From positions 1-64,000 of the forward strand of contig JAPORY010000036.1 in NCBI GenBank assembly GCA_026709985.1: 64,000 bases of DNA, read 5' to 3'. Positions within the stretch are counted from its first letter, which is position 1. Every line of letters begins with the position of its first letter. The translations under genes were made by a program, and so were the position numbers. Source of the DNA: Aestuariivita sp. (lineage in GTDB: Bacteria > Pseudomonadota > Alphaproteobacteria > Rhodobacterales > Rhodobacteraceae). Under the pieces are notes generated by a model. That model ran no database searches and was not told the origin of the DNA. It saw only the letters and a list, made by a program, of their open reading frames with translations. Shown piece after piece: positions 29,608 through 39,387 of this stretch.

Positions 29608-29804
29608 AAAGGTTTGTCGCATAAAGTTGTCCGTGCGCTAACGGGGCGGAAGCTTCAGTGATTTAGGGCAAATCTCGGTGTACTATAGTAGTTTTGCGCC
29701 ATTTATCAGGAGTACTTGCCGGCTAAAGCTAACCAAAAAATTGCATAAATTGCGTTTTTTCAGAGATCTTGAGAATAGATTCGGTGTTTTTTGGCGGACA
29801 CAAT
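29608..29804 (+). repeat. diverged direct repeat, copy A (upstream of choXWV)
   Basis: Colinear with 32947-33122 in the same orientation. Shared blocks in order: TCGCATAA, TGATTTxGxGCAAATCT, TATCAGGA at an identical 30-base spacing from the previous block, and a terminal block reading TTTTTCAGxG then ATTCGGxG, T-run and GACAC. The two copies bracket the choline transporter operon. Overall identity is clearly below that of recent duplicates. Nature unknown: relic of a mobile element or of a duplicated gene end. Confidence 0.6.
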
Positions 29805-29817
29805 TAGTCAAAGGATG

Positions 29818-29825
29818 AGGAGGTG
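29818..29825 (+). promoter_or_regulatory. strong Shine-Dalgarno deciding the choX start
   Basis: AGGAGGTG, a near-perfect match to the 16S rRNA 3' end, lies six bases before the ATG at 29832. It favours that start over the in-frame GTG at 29823, which lies inside the Shine-Dalgarno itself. Confidence 0.7.
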
Positions 29826-29831
29826 AATTTC

Positions 29832-30773
29832 ATGAAGCTAGCGAATTTTCTGTTGGCTGCTGCCCTATTCTCGGCAAGTGCTGCCCACGCTGATAATCAT
29901 GCAGCGTGTAAGAGTGTGACTTTTTCGGATGTCGGATGGACGGATATCACGGCCACCACCGCAACAGCATCCTTGGTGCTTGAGGCGTTGGGCTACGAAA
30001 CTGAGACTCGAATCTTATCGGTTCCCGTGACCTATACGGCTTTAGCCGAAGGTAGCATTGATGTATTTTTAGGCAACTGGATGCCAACTATGGAAGCCGA
30101 CATCGCATCGTATCGCGAAGCGGGAACGATCGATACTGTTCGGGCAAACTTAGAAGGTGCCAAGTACACACTGGCGACAAATGCCGCAGGCGCCGCTCTC
30201 GGGATTACGGATTTCGCAGATATCGCGCAGCACGCCGAAAAACTAGAGCAGGCAATATACGGAATTGAGCCTGGTAATGACGGCAATCGATTGATCATTG
30301 ATATGATTGAAGCGAACGCGTTCGAGTTAGGTGGTGCTGGCTTCGAAGTAAAGGAAAGTTCGGAGCAAGGGATGCTAGCGCAAGTCGACCGATTAACTGG
30401 CGACGATGAAGCGATCATATTCTTGGCTTGGGAACCTCATCCGATGAACGCCAATTTCAATTTGACATACTTAACTGGCGGCGATGATTATTTCGGCCCC
30501 AATTTTGGCGGCGCAACCGTCTACACGAACACGCGGTCGGGACTTGTCGATGACTGCAAGAATTTGGGTCAGTTTCTCAATAACCTTGAGTTTACTCTCG
30601 CCATGGAAAATGAAATCATGGCGGCCATACTGAATGATGGTGAAGATCCTGATGATGCAGCCCAAGCATGGTTGGTCGAGAATAGCGGTGTGCTCGAAAA
30701 GTGGTTGGAAGGTGTTTCGACGTTCGGTGGTGGCGATGCAATAATGGCTGTGAACACAGCACTCGGAAAGTAA
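29832..30773 (+). CDS. choX: choline/glycine betaine ABC transporter substrate-binding protein
   Basis: Periplasmic binding protein of the OpuAC family, 313 residues. The signal peptide MKLANFLLAAALFSASAAHA is followed by DNHAACKSV, with cleavage after AHA. The mature part has the family pattern VTFSDVGWTDITATTATA, LGNWMPTMEADIA (Trp-containing ligand loop) and FLAWEPHPMNANF, another aromatic-rich segment that in ChoX/ProX cages the quaternary ammonium group. The sequence resembles ChoX (choline) more than ProX, but betaine cannot be excluded. First gene of a three-gene operon with permease and ATPase. Confidence 0.88.
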   Translation: MKLANFLLAAALFSASAAHADNHAACKSVTFSDVGWTDITATTATASLVLEALGYETETRILSVPVTYTALAEGSIDVFLGNWMPTMEADIASYREAGTIDTVRANLEGAKYTLATNAAGAALGITDFADIAQHAEKLEQAIYGIEPGNDGNRLIIDMIEANAFELGGAGFEVKESSEQGMLAQVDRLTGDDEAIIFLAWEPHPMNANFNLTYLTGGDDYFGPNFGGATVYTNTRSGLVDDCKNLGQFLNNLEFTLAMENEIMAAILNDGEDPDDAAQAWLVENSGVLEKWLEGVSTFGGGDAIMAVNTALGK

Positions 30774-30891
30774 AGCAAATCAACCATTTATTTCGACATC
30801 AATTTCTTGCTTATAGGCGCCGCTGTCCGCCGAAGATAAACATTCTGAATTCCAGTCTTGTCGCGACATTTGCCGAGCCAATATCGGTTTT

Positions 30892-31737
30892 GTGGTGGTA
30901 GACTGGTTAACGCAGTATAAAATCCCGGTAGGGGATTGGGCTGAGGCCGCATTTGACTGGGTTCGGGAAAATGCGGACCCACTGCTTGACGCTTGCTCCA
31001 AGGTCATGGAGTCGCTGATTGACGCAATCTTGTGGCTCCTTCAGACTCCGCACCCGCTGGTCATCATCTCTGTGTTTGTAGCGCTCGCGTGGCTTCTGCA
31101 ACGCAACTGGAAGATATGCCTGTTTGTCGCTCTCGGCTTTTTGTTTATCTTGAACCAAGATTACTGGGAGGAGACGACTGAAAGTCTAACGCTGATATTA
31201 TCGGCTTGCGTCGTGTGTATGGGCATTGGCATGCCGATCGGCATTGCCGCAGCCCATCGACCCAAACTCTATGCTGGGCTGCGACCGGTTCTCGATTTAA
31301 TGCAGACACTGCCCACATTCGTATATCTGATCCCAGCAATCGTGTTCTTCGGAATCGGTATGGTTCCAGGTCTGATCGCAACGGTAATTTTTGTTTTACC
31401 AGCGCCAATTCGGCTCACCTATCTTGGAGTATCATCGACGCCGAAAGAACTCATTGAAGCTGCCCATGCATTTGGTGCAACTGACTGGCAGACGCTCTAC
31501 AAAGTTGAACTTCCCTACGCCTTTCCACAAATCATGACCGGCCTGAATCAGACGATTATGCTTTCATTATCAATGGTTGTGATTGCTGCCTTGGTCGGGG
31601 CTGATGGCCTCGGTGTTCCCGTGGTACGGGCACTGAACCAAGTTAACACTTCTTTGGGATTTGAGTCAGGTTTTGTCATTGTCGTCGTCGCGATCATGCT
31701 CGACCGTGTTTTGAATATCGGCGGTAACAAGTCGTGA
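30892..31737 (+). CDS. choW: choline ABC transporter permease
   Basis: Inner-membrane permease of the ProW/ChoW (BPD_transp_1) family, 281 residues. An N-terminal amphipathic segment with DWLTQYKIPVGDWAEAAFDW is followed by about six to seven membrane helices, including PLVIISVFVALAWLLQ and LTLILSACVVCMGIGMPIG. The EAA loop that contacts the ATPase is seen as ELIEAAHAFGATDWQTLYKV, followed by the usual LP. It begins 118 bases after choX and its TGA overlaps the GTG start of the ATPase gene. Confidence 0.92.
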   Translation: MVVDWLTQYKIPVGDWAEAAFDWVRENADPLLDACSKVMESLIDAILWLLQTPHPLVIISVFVALAWLLQRNWKICLFVALGFLFILNQDYWEETTESLTLILSACVVCMGIGMPIGIAAAHRPKLYAGLRPVLDLMQTLPTFVYLIPAIVFFGIGMVPGLIATVIFVLPAPIRLTYLGVSSTPKELIEAAHAFGATDWQTLYKVELPYAFPQIMTGLNQTIMLSLSMVVIAALVGADGLGVPVVRALNQVNTSLGFESGFVIVVVAIMLDRVLNIGGNKS

Positions 31738-32762
31738 CTGCAGTCGCAATTGATAATGTCTCAATTGTATTTGGTCCCGCGCCAGAAAAGGCGCTCCCGT
31801 TGATGGATGCTGGTCAGAGTCGGGCAGAGATTCAATCAGCAACAGCACAAGTCTTAGGGGTACACAATTGCTCCCTTGAAGTCGCCAAAGGCGAAATCCT
31901 CGTTTTGATGGGGCTTTCGGGCTCAGGAAAGTCAACTTTGCTGCGGGCAATAAATGGTCTCAACAAGGTCGTGCGCGGGAAAGTGACCATTTTTGTGGAT
32001 GACTGGTCTTGCGATGTAACAATGGCTCAGCCCGCACAGTTACGGAAAGTTCGACGAGAATGTGTGGCAATGGTCTTTCAACAATTCGGCCTACTTCCTT
32101 GGCGGAGTGTGCGAGAAAATGTTGGGTTGGGGTTGGAACTTGCTGGTCAGTCTCAGCAAGAACGAGATCAAAAAGTCGACGAGCAGTTAGCTCTGGTCGG
32201 CCTTGATGAATGGGGCGGTCGCAAAGTGAATGAACTCTCGGGCGGCATGCAACAGCGTGTCGGTCTGGCCAGAGCTTTCGTCACACAAGCTCCCGTATTG
32301 CTGATGGATGAACCTTTTTCGGCACTCGATCCTCTAATCCGAAACCGCTTGCAGGACGAACTGCTAGAAATTCAAGAGCGGCTCAAACGCACCATTATTT
32401 TCGTCAGCCACGATCTTGACGAAGCGTTTAAGATCGGAAACCGCATCGCGATAATGGAAGGAGGACGGATTGTTCAGTGCGGTTCACCAAGAGAAATTTT
32501 TTCGGCACCGGTAAATGAATATGTTGCAGACTTCGTTGCAAACATGAATCCGCTTGAAGTTCTAACTGCTGGTGATGTTTTGGAACCAGGTACCGCGTCA
32601 GGTCCGAGCGTTGATTTTGACGCTAACCTAGCTGACCTCATCGCGTTGCTAAATTCTGATCACGAAGACTGTGCAGTGGTGCGAGGTAAAGAACCCCTCG
32701 GCAGAGTAACTCGCGCCAGCCTATTGCGTCGGCTCGTAAATCCGCAGGCACTTGGACGTTGA
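31734..32762 (+). CDS. choV: choline ABC transporter ATP-binding protein
   Basis: ATPase of the ProV/ChoV type, 342 residues. Walker A GLSGSGKST at 60-68, Q-loop in FQQFGLLPW, ABC signature LSGGMQQR, Walker B VLLMDEPF and the switch His in FVSHDLDEA. A C-terminal extension of about 75 residues replaces the tandem CBS domains of osmoregulated ProV; only one short CBS-like piece is suggested. The start is a GTG at 31734 inside the choW stop region (GTGA overlap), so the two are coupled. It energises uptake of choline or betaine for osmoprotection or catabolism. Confidence 0.92.
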   Translation: MTAVAIDNVSIVFGPAPEKALPLMDAGQSRAEIQSATAQVLGVHNCSLEVAKGEILVLMGLSGSGKSTLLRAINGLNKVVRGKVTIFVDDWSCDVTMAQPAQLRKVRRECVAMVFQQFGLLPWRSVRENVGLGLELAGQSQQERDQKVDEQLALVGLDEWGGRKVNELSGGMQQRVGLARAFVTQAPVLLMDEPFSALDPLIRNRLQDELLEIQERLKRTIIFVSHDLDEAFKIGNRIAIMEGGRIVQCGSPREIFSAPVNEYVADFVANMNPLEVLTAGDVLEPGTASGPSVDFDANLADLIALLNSDHEDCAVVRGKEPLGRVTRASLLRRLVNPQALGR

Positions 32763-33344
32763 CATGGCGATGGTTGTGTTATCGTTGCGTGAGCGCGAGA
32801 AATCTCGGTTCAACTGATGACTACGGTTACGAAGTCCATTGTGCGGGGTACACTTCTCCGTGACAATGGCGGGTGACCCGCGAACGGCTGTCAGGCCGAA
32901 ACCTGAAACGGTTAGATATGCGTGGTGCCAAGACGGGGTTGCCGATCGAAGGCCTTTCGCATAAGTTTATCCTCCGGTTTCGGCGAAGATTCGCTGATTT
33001 GGTGCAAATCTTGCTAGATTTCGATGGTTCGCTACCATATATCAGGAATGGTCACCAACGAAGACTCCCCGAAAGGTTTTTCAGCGTTTTGAGGAGAAAT
33101 TCGGGGTTTTTCGTCAGACACTAACTGCAAAATCTGAGCAAAATCGGTCGTTTCGCCTTGTCCGCACATCGGCGAAAGGTGGATTCCCCGCAATATACTC
33201 CTTCCTGATGAGGAAAGCGGATCATCCCGCTTCACTCCACGGGAGCCGACTTGCATTTATTTCCATGATCCAAAAGACGGACTGTTGCGGAAGCGTGGTC
33301 TCCCACGGCTCCCACTTAAATTCAGAGTCGACGTTGCGACGAAG
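32763..33344. other. gene-free stretch after choV, containing repeat copy B
   Basis: About 580 bases between convergent choV and serS. Its middle holds the second copy of the repeat that precedes choX. An 83-codon plus-strand frame (32873-33124) runs through the repeat but has no family resemblance. No intrinsic terminator with a T-run is clear. Confidence 0.5.
32947..33122 (+). repeat. diverged direct repeat, copy B (downstream of choXWV)
   Basis: Partner of the copy at 29608-29804. Conserved blocks are TCGCATAA (32958-32965), TGATTTGGTGCAAATCT (32994-33010), TATCAGGA (33040-33047) and the terminal block ending CAGACAC at 33116-33122. In the first block differences fall mainly at third positions of a frame reading GLSHK, hinting at an ancestral coding segment. 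Confidence 0.6.
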
Positions 33345-34640
33345 CTAGATTAAGGTACCGTCGGCGCATAATCGGAGTTTACCATCAAGGTACTTTTTGA
33401 GGGCAGAAGGAAGCTGTACGGAGCCATCCGCCCGCTGTCCGTTTTCAAGGACCGCAATTAAGCATCGTCCAACAGCAAGTCCCGACCCATTTAATGTATG
33501 AACAAATTGCGGTCGGCCGCCGTCTCTTGCTCGATAGCGAGCGTTCATGCGGCGCGCTTGAAAATCCCCAGTTGTGGAGATGCTTGAAATCTCTCGATAG
33601 TCGTTTTGACCCGGTAGCCAAGCCTCAATGTCAAATGTACGGCGGGCACCAAATCCCATGTCCCCACTGCACAAGATCACAGTCCGAAAGGGAATGTCTA
33701 ATCGCTGCATCATGCTCTCGGCAATCGCCAGCAAGCGCTCCTGCTCGGCGTCACTGTCCGAAGGAAGCGTAATTGCAACCATTTCTACTTTTTCAAACTG
33801 ATGCTGTCGCAGCATTCCCGTTGTATCTTTTCCCGCAGCGCCCGCCTCAGAACGAAAGCAAAGTGTATGCGCCGTATAACGAAGCGGTAAATCTTGCTCC
33901 TCCAGAATTTGGCCAGCAACCATGTATGTCAACGGCACTTCCGACGTTGGAACTAGCCACCAGCCATTCGTTGTTTGGTAGCTATCGCCACCAAATTTTG
34001 GGAGTTTATCAGTTCCATACATTGCCTCATCTCGTACAAGAACCGGCGGATTAATCTCGGTAAAGCCGTGTTCGTTGATATGCAGATCAAGCATAAATTG
34101 AGCGAGGGCGCGATGAATTCGAGCTATCGAACCTGAAAGAAGGACAAATCGAGACCCCGAGATTCTCGCGGCTTTCTCAAAGTCCATTGCAGCGGCAGCG
34201 CCAAGTATCTCAAAATGCTCACGTGGTTTGAAGTCAGAACGCCAACGCGTCTCACCCCACTTTCGCACTTCAACATTGTCAGCTTCGGAAATCCCGGTCG
34301 GAACATCATCTGCCGGTAGGTTGGCAATTCTCGCTAGCCTATCACTGAGTGCGCGATCTAGGTCCTTTGCTCGCTTTTGCAACTCAATCGCAACAGTTTT
34401 TGTTTCAGTAACCTGTTGCAAGAGGTTCTCGTAAGTCGCCTGATCACCGCGCCCTTTCGCTTGACCAATCTCCCGAGCAAGCTGGTTCTGCCTAGCTTGC
34501 ACATTCTCGCTTTCAGTAATTTTTTCCCGGCGCTCCTGATCAATTGCCAAGAGTTCCGCCGCGATTGGATCATCACCACGACGGACAAGTGCTGCATCAA
34601 ACGCCTCGGGGTTTTCGCGAATTGCACGGATATCATGCAT
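33345..34640 (-). CDS. serS: serine--tRNA ligase
   Basis: Class II synthetase that charges tRNA-Ser (and tRNA-Sec where present), 431 residues, normal length. An N-terminal long coiled-coil arm (about residues 28-105) holds the tRNA variable arm. The catalytic domain contains the motif 2 region [20 protein letters not shown] followed by HQFEKVEM, the serine-binding TSEV in [10 protein letters not shown], and motif 3 near [17 protein letters not shown]. It is divergent from yajC-secDF, whereas both lie in the same conserved chromosomal block. Confidence 0.97.
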   Translation of the reverse strand: MHDIRAIRENPEAFDAALVRRGDDPIAAELLAIDQERREKITESENVQARQNQLAREIGQAKGRGDQATYENLLQQVTETKTVAIELQKRAKDLDRALSDRLARIANLPADDVPTGISEADNVEVRKWGETRWRSDFKPREHFEILGAAAAMDFEKAARISGSRFVLLSGSIARIHRALAQFMLDLHINEHGFTEINPPVLVRDEAMYGTDKLPKFGGDSYQTTNGWWLVPTSEVPLTYMVAGQILEEQDLPLRYTAHTLCFRSEAGAAGKDTTGMLRQHQFEKVEMVAITLPSDSDAEQERLLAIAESMMQRLDIPFRTVILCSGDMGFGARRTFDIEAWLPGQNDYREISSISTTGDFQARRMNARYRARDGGRPQFVHTLNGSGLAVGRCLIAVLENGQRADGSVQLPSALKKYLDGKLRLCADGTLI

Positions 34641-34939
34641 GCGTTTTGATCCTTAACATTTGTGAAAAAATGCCGAAAATTAATTTCGCCTCAATCACAC
34701 AGTGGTGACGCAAGGACAATGTCGAATCTGTCATTGAATATTGCGTCACCGTCATTAATGCTAAAATCGGGCAACGTTGACAACAGTTGTGCCAAAGGAG
34801 TTTGATTGCTCGTTTGCCAAATTGCCGCAATCCGTGCAGAAGCCAACATAAGAACGCATCAGGCAACGCCTTGCGTAGAGAGCCACAAAACCATATGCTC
34901 TAAAATCGCGAATCCGAAACTGGAAAGAAGGAAACTGCA

Positions 34940-35230
34940 ATGGACGGTGGCAGCGCAATTGCCCAATTTTTACCATTAATCCTTATCTTCGTGATCATGT
35001 ACTTTTTATTGATCCGACCGCAGCAAAAAAAGGCCAAAGAGCATCGAGCGATGATTGCGGCCTTGCGGCGAGGGGATCAGGTCGTGACTCAGGGAGGTCT
35101 CATTGTCAAGGTTAGTAAGGTCAAAGACGACAACGAAGTTGAAGTTGAGTTGGCTGAGGGGATTAAAGTTCGCGTGATACGCAACACGATCGCTCAGGTC
35201 ATGAACAAGACCGAGCCCGCAAAGAATTGA
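34940..35230 (+). CDS. yajC: preprotein translocase subunit YajC
   Basis: 96-residue single-span membrane protein of the SecDF-YajC complex. The membrane helix lies at about residues 8-25 (FLPLILIFVIMYFLLI) and is followed by the family signature RPQQKKAKEH and a small basic beta domain with GDQVVTQGGLIVKV. AAGGAA lies six bases or so before the ATG. It is the first gene of yajC-secD-secF, with 33 bases to secD. Confidence 0.96.
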   Translation: MDGGSAIAQFLPLILIFVIMYFLLIRPQQKKAKEHRAMIAALRRGDQVVTQGGLIVKVSKVKDDNEVEVELAEGIKVRVIRNTIAQVMNKTEPAKN

Positions 35231-35263
35231 CGTCGTTTGTAAATCGGTTTTCTGACGAATAAA

Positions 35264-36925
35264 ATGCTGCAAATTTCTTTATGGAAGCGTTGCCTCATCT
35301 GGTTAACTTGCTTGACCGGACTTGTATTCGCTTCCCCAAACGCATTCTACTCTCGGGTAGAGACGGCGAACGATGCCCGTAGCGCAATCGAATTATACGG
35401 TGAAACGGACGAACTCTCTGCAACCGCAAATACTTGGCCAAACTGGTTGCCCACGAGGCTCGTCAATTTAGGTCTCGACTTGCGGGGAGGTGCGCACATC
35501 CTTGCGGAGGTACAGGTTGAAGACGTCTATGAGACACGGATGCAAGGTTTGTGGCCAAGTCTTCGCGATAGGCTCCGCCCTGAACGCGGAACCATTGGCA
35601 CCATCCGACTACAACCATCACCGCCCGACGAACTACGGGTGTTGATCGGCAATCAGGAAGGAATGCCGAGAGCCCTTGAAGTTGCACAAAGTCTCGCCCG
35701 CCCCATCCAAACGCTGAGCGGGATTGGCGCCGAGGATCTTGAGGCCCGTGCCGACGATGACATTCTAATTGTCACAATGACGGAAGAGGAGCGACAAGCG
35801 TCCGACGATCGAACAGTACGGCAAGCACTAGAAATTATTCGTCGCAGAATTGATGAACTCGGTACCCGCGAACCAACGATCCAACGGCAAGGATCGCAAA
35901 GGATTCTGATACAAGTACCGGGGATCGGTAGTGCCTCAGAATTGAAAGAAATCATTGGTACGACCGCGCAACTGACCTTTCATCCCGTTGTCGGCCAAGG
36001 GGCTGCTGACGCGTCACCCCCCGGGGTTGGTAATCGGTTGTTTCCGTCAATTGAAGACCCTACTGTCGTGTATACCCTTGAGGCGGCGGCCGTTGTGACG
36101 GGCGAGGAACTCGTTGATGCTCAGCCATCGTTCGATCAAAATGGTCGACCAGCGGTTAATTTCCGCTTTAATCCCTCGGGCGCACGAAAATTTGGCGATT
36201 ATACTGCCGAAAATGTCGGCAATCCGTTTGCAATCGTTCTGGACGATGAGGTCATCTCAGCCCCCGTGATACAATCACATATTCCCGGTGGGGCAGGAAT
36301 CATTACTGGTAATTTCACTATTGAGGAATCCACGAACCTCGCGGTTCTCCTCCGTGCAGGAGCGCTACCGGCTGGGTTGGAATTTCTTGAGGAACGCACG
36401 ATTGGACCAGAGCTTGGACAAGATTCGATTGATGCCGGTCAAATAGCTACCAGCGCTGCTTTTGTTGCTGTGCTGATTTTCATGGGGTTGAGTTACGGCC
36501 TATTTGGACTATTTGCCAACATTGCCTTAGTTCTGAATCTCGCATTAATTTTTGGCATGCTCAGTATTGTAGGAGCGACGCTAACACTTCCGGGTATCGC
36601 AGGAATTGTGCTTACGGTCGGTATGGCGGTCGACGCTAATGTCTTGGTATTTGAGCGAATCAGAGAGGAATTAAAGTCCGCAAAGGGACCTGCCCGAGCC
36701 ATTGAACTCGGGTACGAGAAAGCACTTTCGGCCATACTTGATGCCAATATAACCACCTTCATCACCGCTGTTATCTTATACGCGATGGGTTCAGGGCCAG
36801 TCCGTGGGTTTGCGATCACGCTAGGCCTCGGAATATTAACCTCGGTCTTCACCGCGATTTTTGTTACGCGGGTAATGATTATTGTGTGGTTTGAGCGTCG
36901 CCGTCCGAAACAAATAGAGGTCTGA
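35264..36925 (+). CDS. secD: protein translocase subunit SecD
   Basis: RND-like accessory subunit of the Sec translocon that uses the proton gradient to help pull proteins into the periplasm. 553 residues: N-terminal helix (CLIWLTCLTGLVFASPNAF), large periplasmic P1 domain starting with LGLDLRGGAHILAEV near residue 68, then five membrane helices. The conserved SecD/F signatures GLFANIALVLNLALIFGML and GMAVDANVLVFERIREE are visible, with the Asp of the latter being the proton-relay residue. The N-terminus closely follows the Rhodobacterales form (PNAFYSRVET). Confidence 0.97.
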   Translation: MLQISLWKRCLIWLTCLTGLVFASPNAFYSRVETANDARSAIELYGETDELSATANTWPNWLPTRLVNLGLDLRGGAHILAEVQVEDVYETRMQGLWPSLRDRLRPERGTIGTIRLQPSPPDELRVLIGNQEGMPRALEVAQSLARPIQTLSGIGAEDLEARADDDILIVTMTEEERQASDDRTVRQALEIIRRRIDELGTREPTIQRQGSQRILIQVPGIGSASELKEIIGTTAQLTFHPVVGQGAADASPPGVGNRLFPSIEDPTVVYTLEAAAVVTGEELVDAQPSFDQNGRPAVNFRFNPSGARKFGDYTAENVGNPFAIVLDDEVISAPVIQSHIPGGAGIITGNFTIEESTNLAVLLRAGALPAGLEFLEERTIGPELGQDSIDAGQIATSAAFVAVLIFMGLSYGLFGLFANIALVLNLALIFGMLSIVGATLTLPGIAGIVLTVGMAVDANVLVFERIREELKSAKGPARAIELGYEKALSAILDANITTFITAVILYAMGSGPVRGFAITLGLGILTSVFTAIFVTRVMIIVWFERRRPKQIEV

Positions 36926-36928
36926 AAA

Positions 36929-37897
36929 ATGCGCCTTCGATTGGTTCAGCAGGGAACGAACTTCGATTTTTTCGGTCGATGGAAATTGTGGTTCGGGATT
37001 TCGGGAGCCCTTATGGTGTTGGCTCTTGTTTCCTTTTTTTTCCAAGGGTTGAACTTTGGTATTGATTTTCGCGGCGGTACGACGATTCGAACTGAGAGCG
37101 AGCAGGTAATTGATATTGGTGAGTATCGTGCGGCGATCTCCACCTTAGGCTTAGGGGATGTGACGATTACTGAGGTATTTGACCCGACCTTTGCTGCGAA
37201 CCAAAATGTCGCCTTGATTCGTATTCAAGCTCAAGAAGGCCAGGAAAGTGTTACTGCAGCCGTTGTGGAAGCGACTCGGGCAGCGCTAGCTTCCCGTATT
37301 CCTGATATCCGATTTGTTTCGGTAGAGAGTGTCGGACCGAAAGTCTCTGGTGAACTCATCCGCAAGGCAGTCCTTGCGGTGCTCTTGGCCATTGGTGCGG
37401 TGTTGATTTATATTTGGTTACGCTTCGAATGGCAATTTGCGCTTGGAGCCGTTGCCGCTCTTATACATGACGTGATTTTGACGATTGGTATTTTCTCTGA
37501 GTTACAGATAAAATTCGATTTAGCGATCATTGCGGCTTTGCTTACGATCGTAGGCTACTCGCTCAACGACACCGTTGTTGTTTTTGATCGGGTGCGCGAA
37601 AATCTTCGAAAATACAAAAAAAAGCCGCTCGCCGAAGTGCTGAATATCTCAATAAACGAAACCCTCAGTCGCACTTTGATGACCTCGGTAACGACCTTAT
37701 TGGCACTTATTGCGCTCTTCGTGCTTGGTGGAGATGTCATTAGAGGTTTTGTCTTTGCGATGATTTGGGGTGTGGTAGTGGGAACTTATTCCTCTGTTTT
37801 TGTTGCAGCCTCAATATTGCTCTATCTTGGCGTGAAGCGCGATTGGTCGAAGCCGACAGATACAACGGGTAATCAATTTGCCAATGTTGACGCCTAA
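36929..37897 (+). CDS. secF: protein translocase subunit SecF
   Basis: Partner of SecD, 322 residues. An N-terminal helix is followed by NFGIDFRGGTTIRTES (residues 41-56), a P4 periplasmic domain, and five C-terminal helices with the signature GYSLNDTVVVFDRVREN. It starts 3 bases after the secD stop. In related genomes the next genes are an Mth938-like gene and ccmA; here an IS relic and a restriction enzyme gene have come between. Confidence 0.97.
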   Translation: MRLRLVQQGTNFDFFGRWKLWFGISGALMVLALVSFFFQGLNFGIDFRGGTTIRTESEQVIDIGEYRAAISTLGLGDVTITEVFDPTFAANQNVALIRIQAQEGQESVTAAVVEATRAALASRIPDIRFVSVESVGPKVSGELIRKAVLAVLLAIGAVLIYIWLRFEWQFALGAVAALIHDVILTIGIFSELQIKFDLAIIAALLTIVGYSLNDTVVVFDRVRENLRKYKKKPLAEVLNISINETLSRTLMTSVTTLLALIALFVLGGDVIRGFVFAMIWGVVVGTYSSVFVAASILLYLGVKRDWSKPTDTTGNQFANVDA

Positions 37898-37905
37898 TCC
37901 TAGAT

Positions 37906-38722
37906 TAGGGCCTGTTGACATCTACTCTCGAACGTTTCTGTATTTCTGTTAAATTTACTCTCAGAGTTGTGCGGAAAAGAGGCGACGTACACGATTAAGA
38001 GAGCAGAATCATGAAAAGAGATCGAACCGTTTTGACGGATGACATTTGGGAGCGGATTGAACCGCTTTTGTCGGGAAAGGCAACGGACCCCGGACGGACG
38101 GCGGATAATCGGTTGTTTCTTGAAGCCGTGTTGTGGCGCTTCCGCACGAGATCGCCATGGCGGGATCTTCCCGCGTATTTTGGTAACGGGAAACGTGTCT
38201 TCCGACGATTTTGATCTGTCGGTCGTATCGGTCGACGGCACGATCATGCAAGCCCATGCCAAGGCTTCGGGATCCGAAAAAGGGGCTCCTGCGAAGGTAT
38301 CGGACGCTCGAAAGGCGGTCTGACGAGCAAGATCGTCGCGCTGACCGATGCCATCGGGAAGTTGATCCGTTTTGTCGTCCTCCCCGGCCAGAGGCACGAT
38401 CTGGTGGCGATGCCCGACCTTCTTCAGGACATTGCCGTGGTAACATTGATCGGCGACAAGGCCTTTGACTCGGACGCCTTAATGGATACACTCGCCAAAC
38501 GCGGAGCGGCGGCGGTGATGCCGCCGAAGAAAAACCGAACGCTTCCGCGCAGCTTTGACCGAGACACCTATCGGGAACGGCACCGAATTGAGAATTTCTT
38601 CTGTAAAATCAAGGAGTTCCGGGCGATTGCGACCCGGTACGACAAGACCGCGTCCAGCTTCGCGGCGGGAATTCATCTGGTTGCGGGGGGTATCGCTGCA
38701 CGATAGATGTCAACGGGCCCTA
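37906..38722 (+). mobile_element. IS5-family (IS427-like) element, internally deleted
   Basis: Bounded by imperfect 17-19-base terminal inverted repeats: left at 37906-37924 (GGGCCTGTTGACATCTA) and right at 38704-38722 (same sequence with one change, inverted). The outermost TA pair could be either repeat or a 2-base target duplication. The 817-base length and broken transposase show it is inactive. It is inserted 8 bases after the secF stop, in a small palindrome (CCTAATC...GATTAGG, 37893-37909) that may have been the secF terminator. Confidence 0.85.
38011..38706 (+). pseudogene. IS5-family transposase, frameshifted and deleted
   Basis: The first 66 codons ([33 protein letters not shown]) match the N-terminal domain of IS427-type transposases. 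After RVFRR a segment of roughly 60-90 bases is missing and the frame changes to [19 protein letters not shown] (DDE first Asp in VDGT). A second frameshift near 38290-38300 leads to GRSKGGLTSKI, the second Asp in IGDKAFDSD and the C-terminal YRERHRIENFF with the catalytic Glu. The frame ends at the right inverted repeat. Not functional. Confidence 0.9.
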
Positions 38723-39387
38723 GTTGCTGAGGCAGGAGAAGACTGCTCTAGTTGCTGTTAAAACCTCGGCAAAACCACCCGTCTGCAGTTTTTTAACGCA
38801 GCATCCAATAGGTTGGTATATATCCTAGTCTTGGTCACCCGTAATCGAAATGCAGCGTCGTCAGATGTTTGGCGTTGAATCCGATATAGTAGGATCGTCA
38901 CGTCTGCACTAGAGGTTCCTTTGCTCGTGAGCCAGAAGTGGTGTGATTGGATTGAGCGCGGGTCAAACCTTGTATGTGTGAGATACTAAATAGGGATCCT
39001 GTTACGACTTTCGACCATGTTTTGATGTCGACAGCATCTTCTCTTTCGTCTTGCAAGCGATCGGTTACGATGATCGGGGCTTAGCGTTAATGATACCTTC
39101 TGAAGAAGTGGTTTAAGCCACCGGTTTGAGGCAAAAATAGCCGGTCGATATGTCCGAATGCCGACAAGAGGAGCGTGCGGAAGACGAAGTTGTTCGCAAT
39201 TCTTTTCGTGGCGAATGGAATTATGCGTTGCTTCCGTAGTGCCTCAAATGTAGCGTTTGTTATTAAATCAGCCCTTAGCTGCAGAAACGATCACATTTTC
39301 AACATAAGGTATCTTATGATACCCGTCTTTCTAACTGCGATCAGCTTCCTCGGTCAGACTCTTCATTCAATGCAATCGCATTTTGGT
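38723..39387. other. gene-free stretch between IS5 relic and restriction enzyme gene
   Basis: About 660 bases downstream of the type IIG gene on the other strand. A 95-codon plus-strand frame (39175-39462) overlaps the 3' end of the restriction gene and looks like a shadow. No att-like repeat or RNA gene found. Confidence 0.4.

Larger units (their letters stand above)
29190..29831. other. gene-free stretch before choX, containing repeat copy A
   Basis: About 640 bases after the fusion gene. Its right half carries a sequence that recurs in diverged form after choV. No ORF with recognisable sequence. The choX promoter must lie here. Confidence 0.5.
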
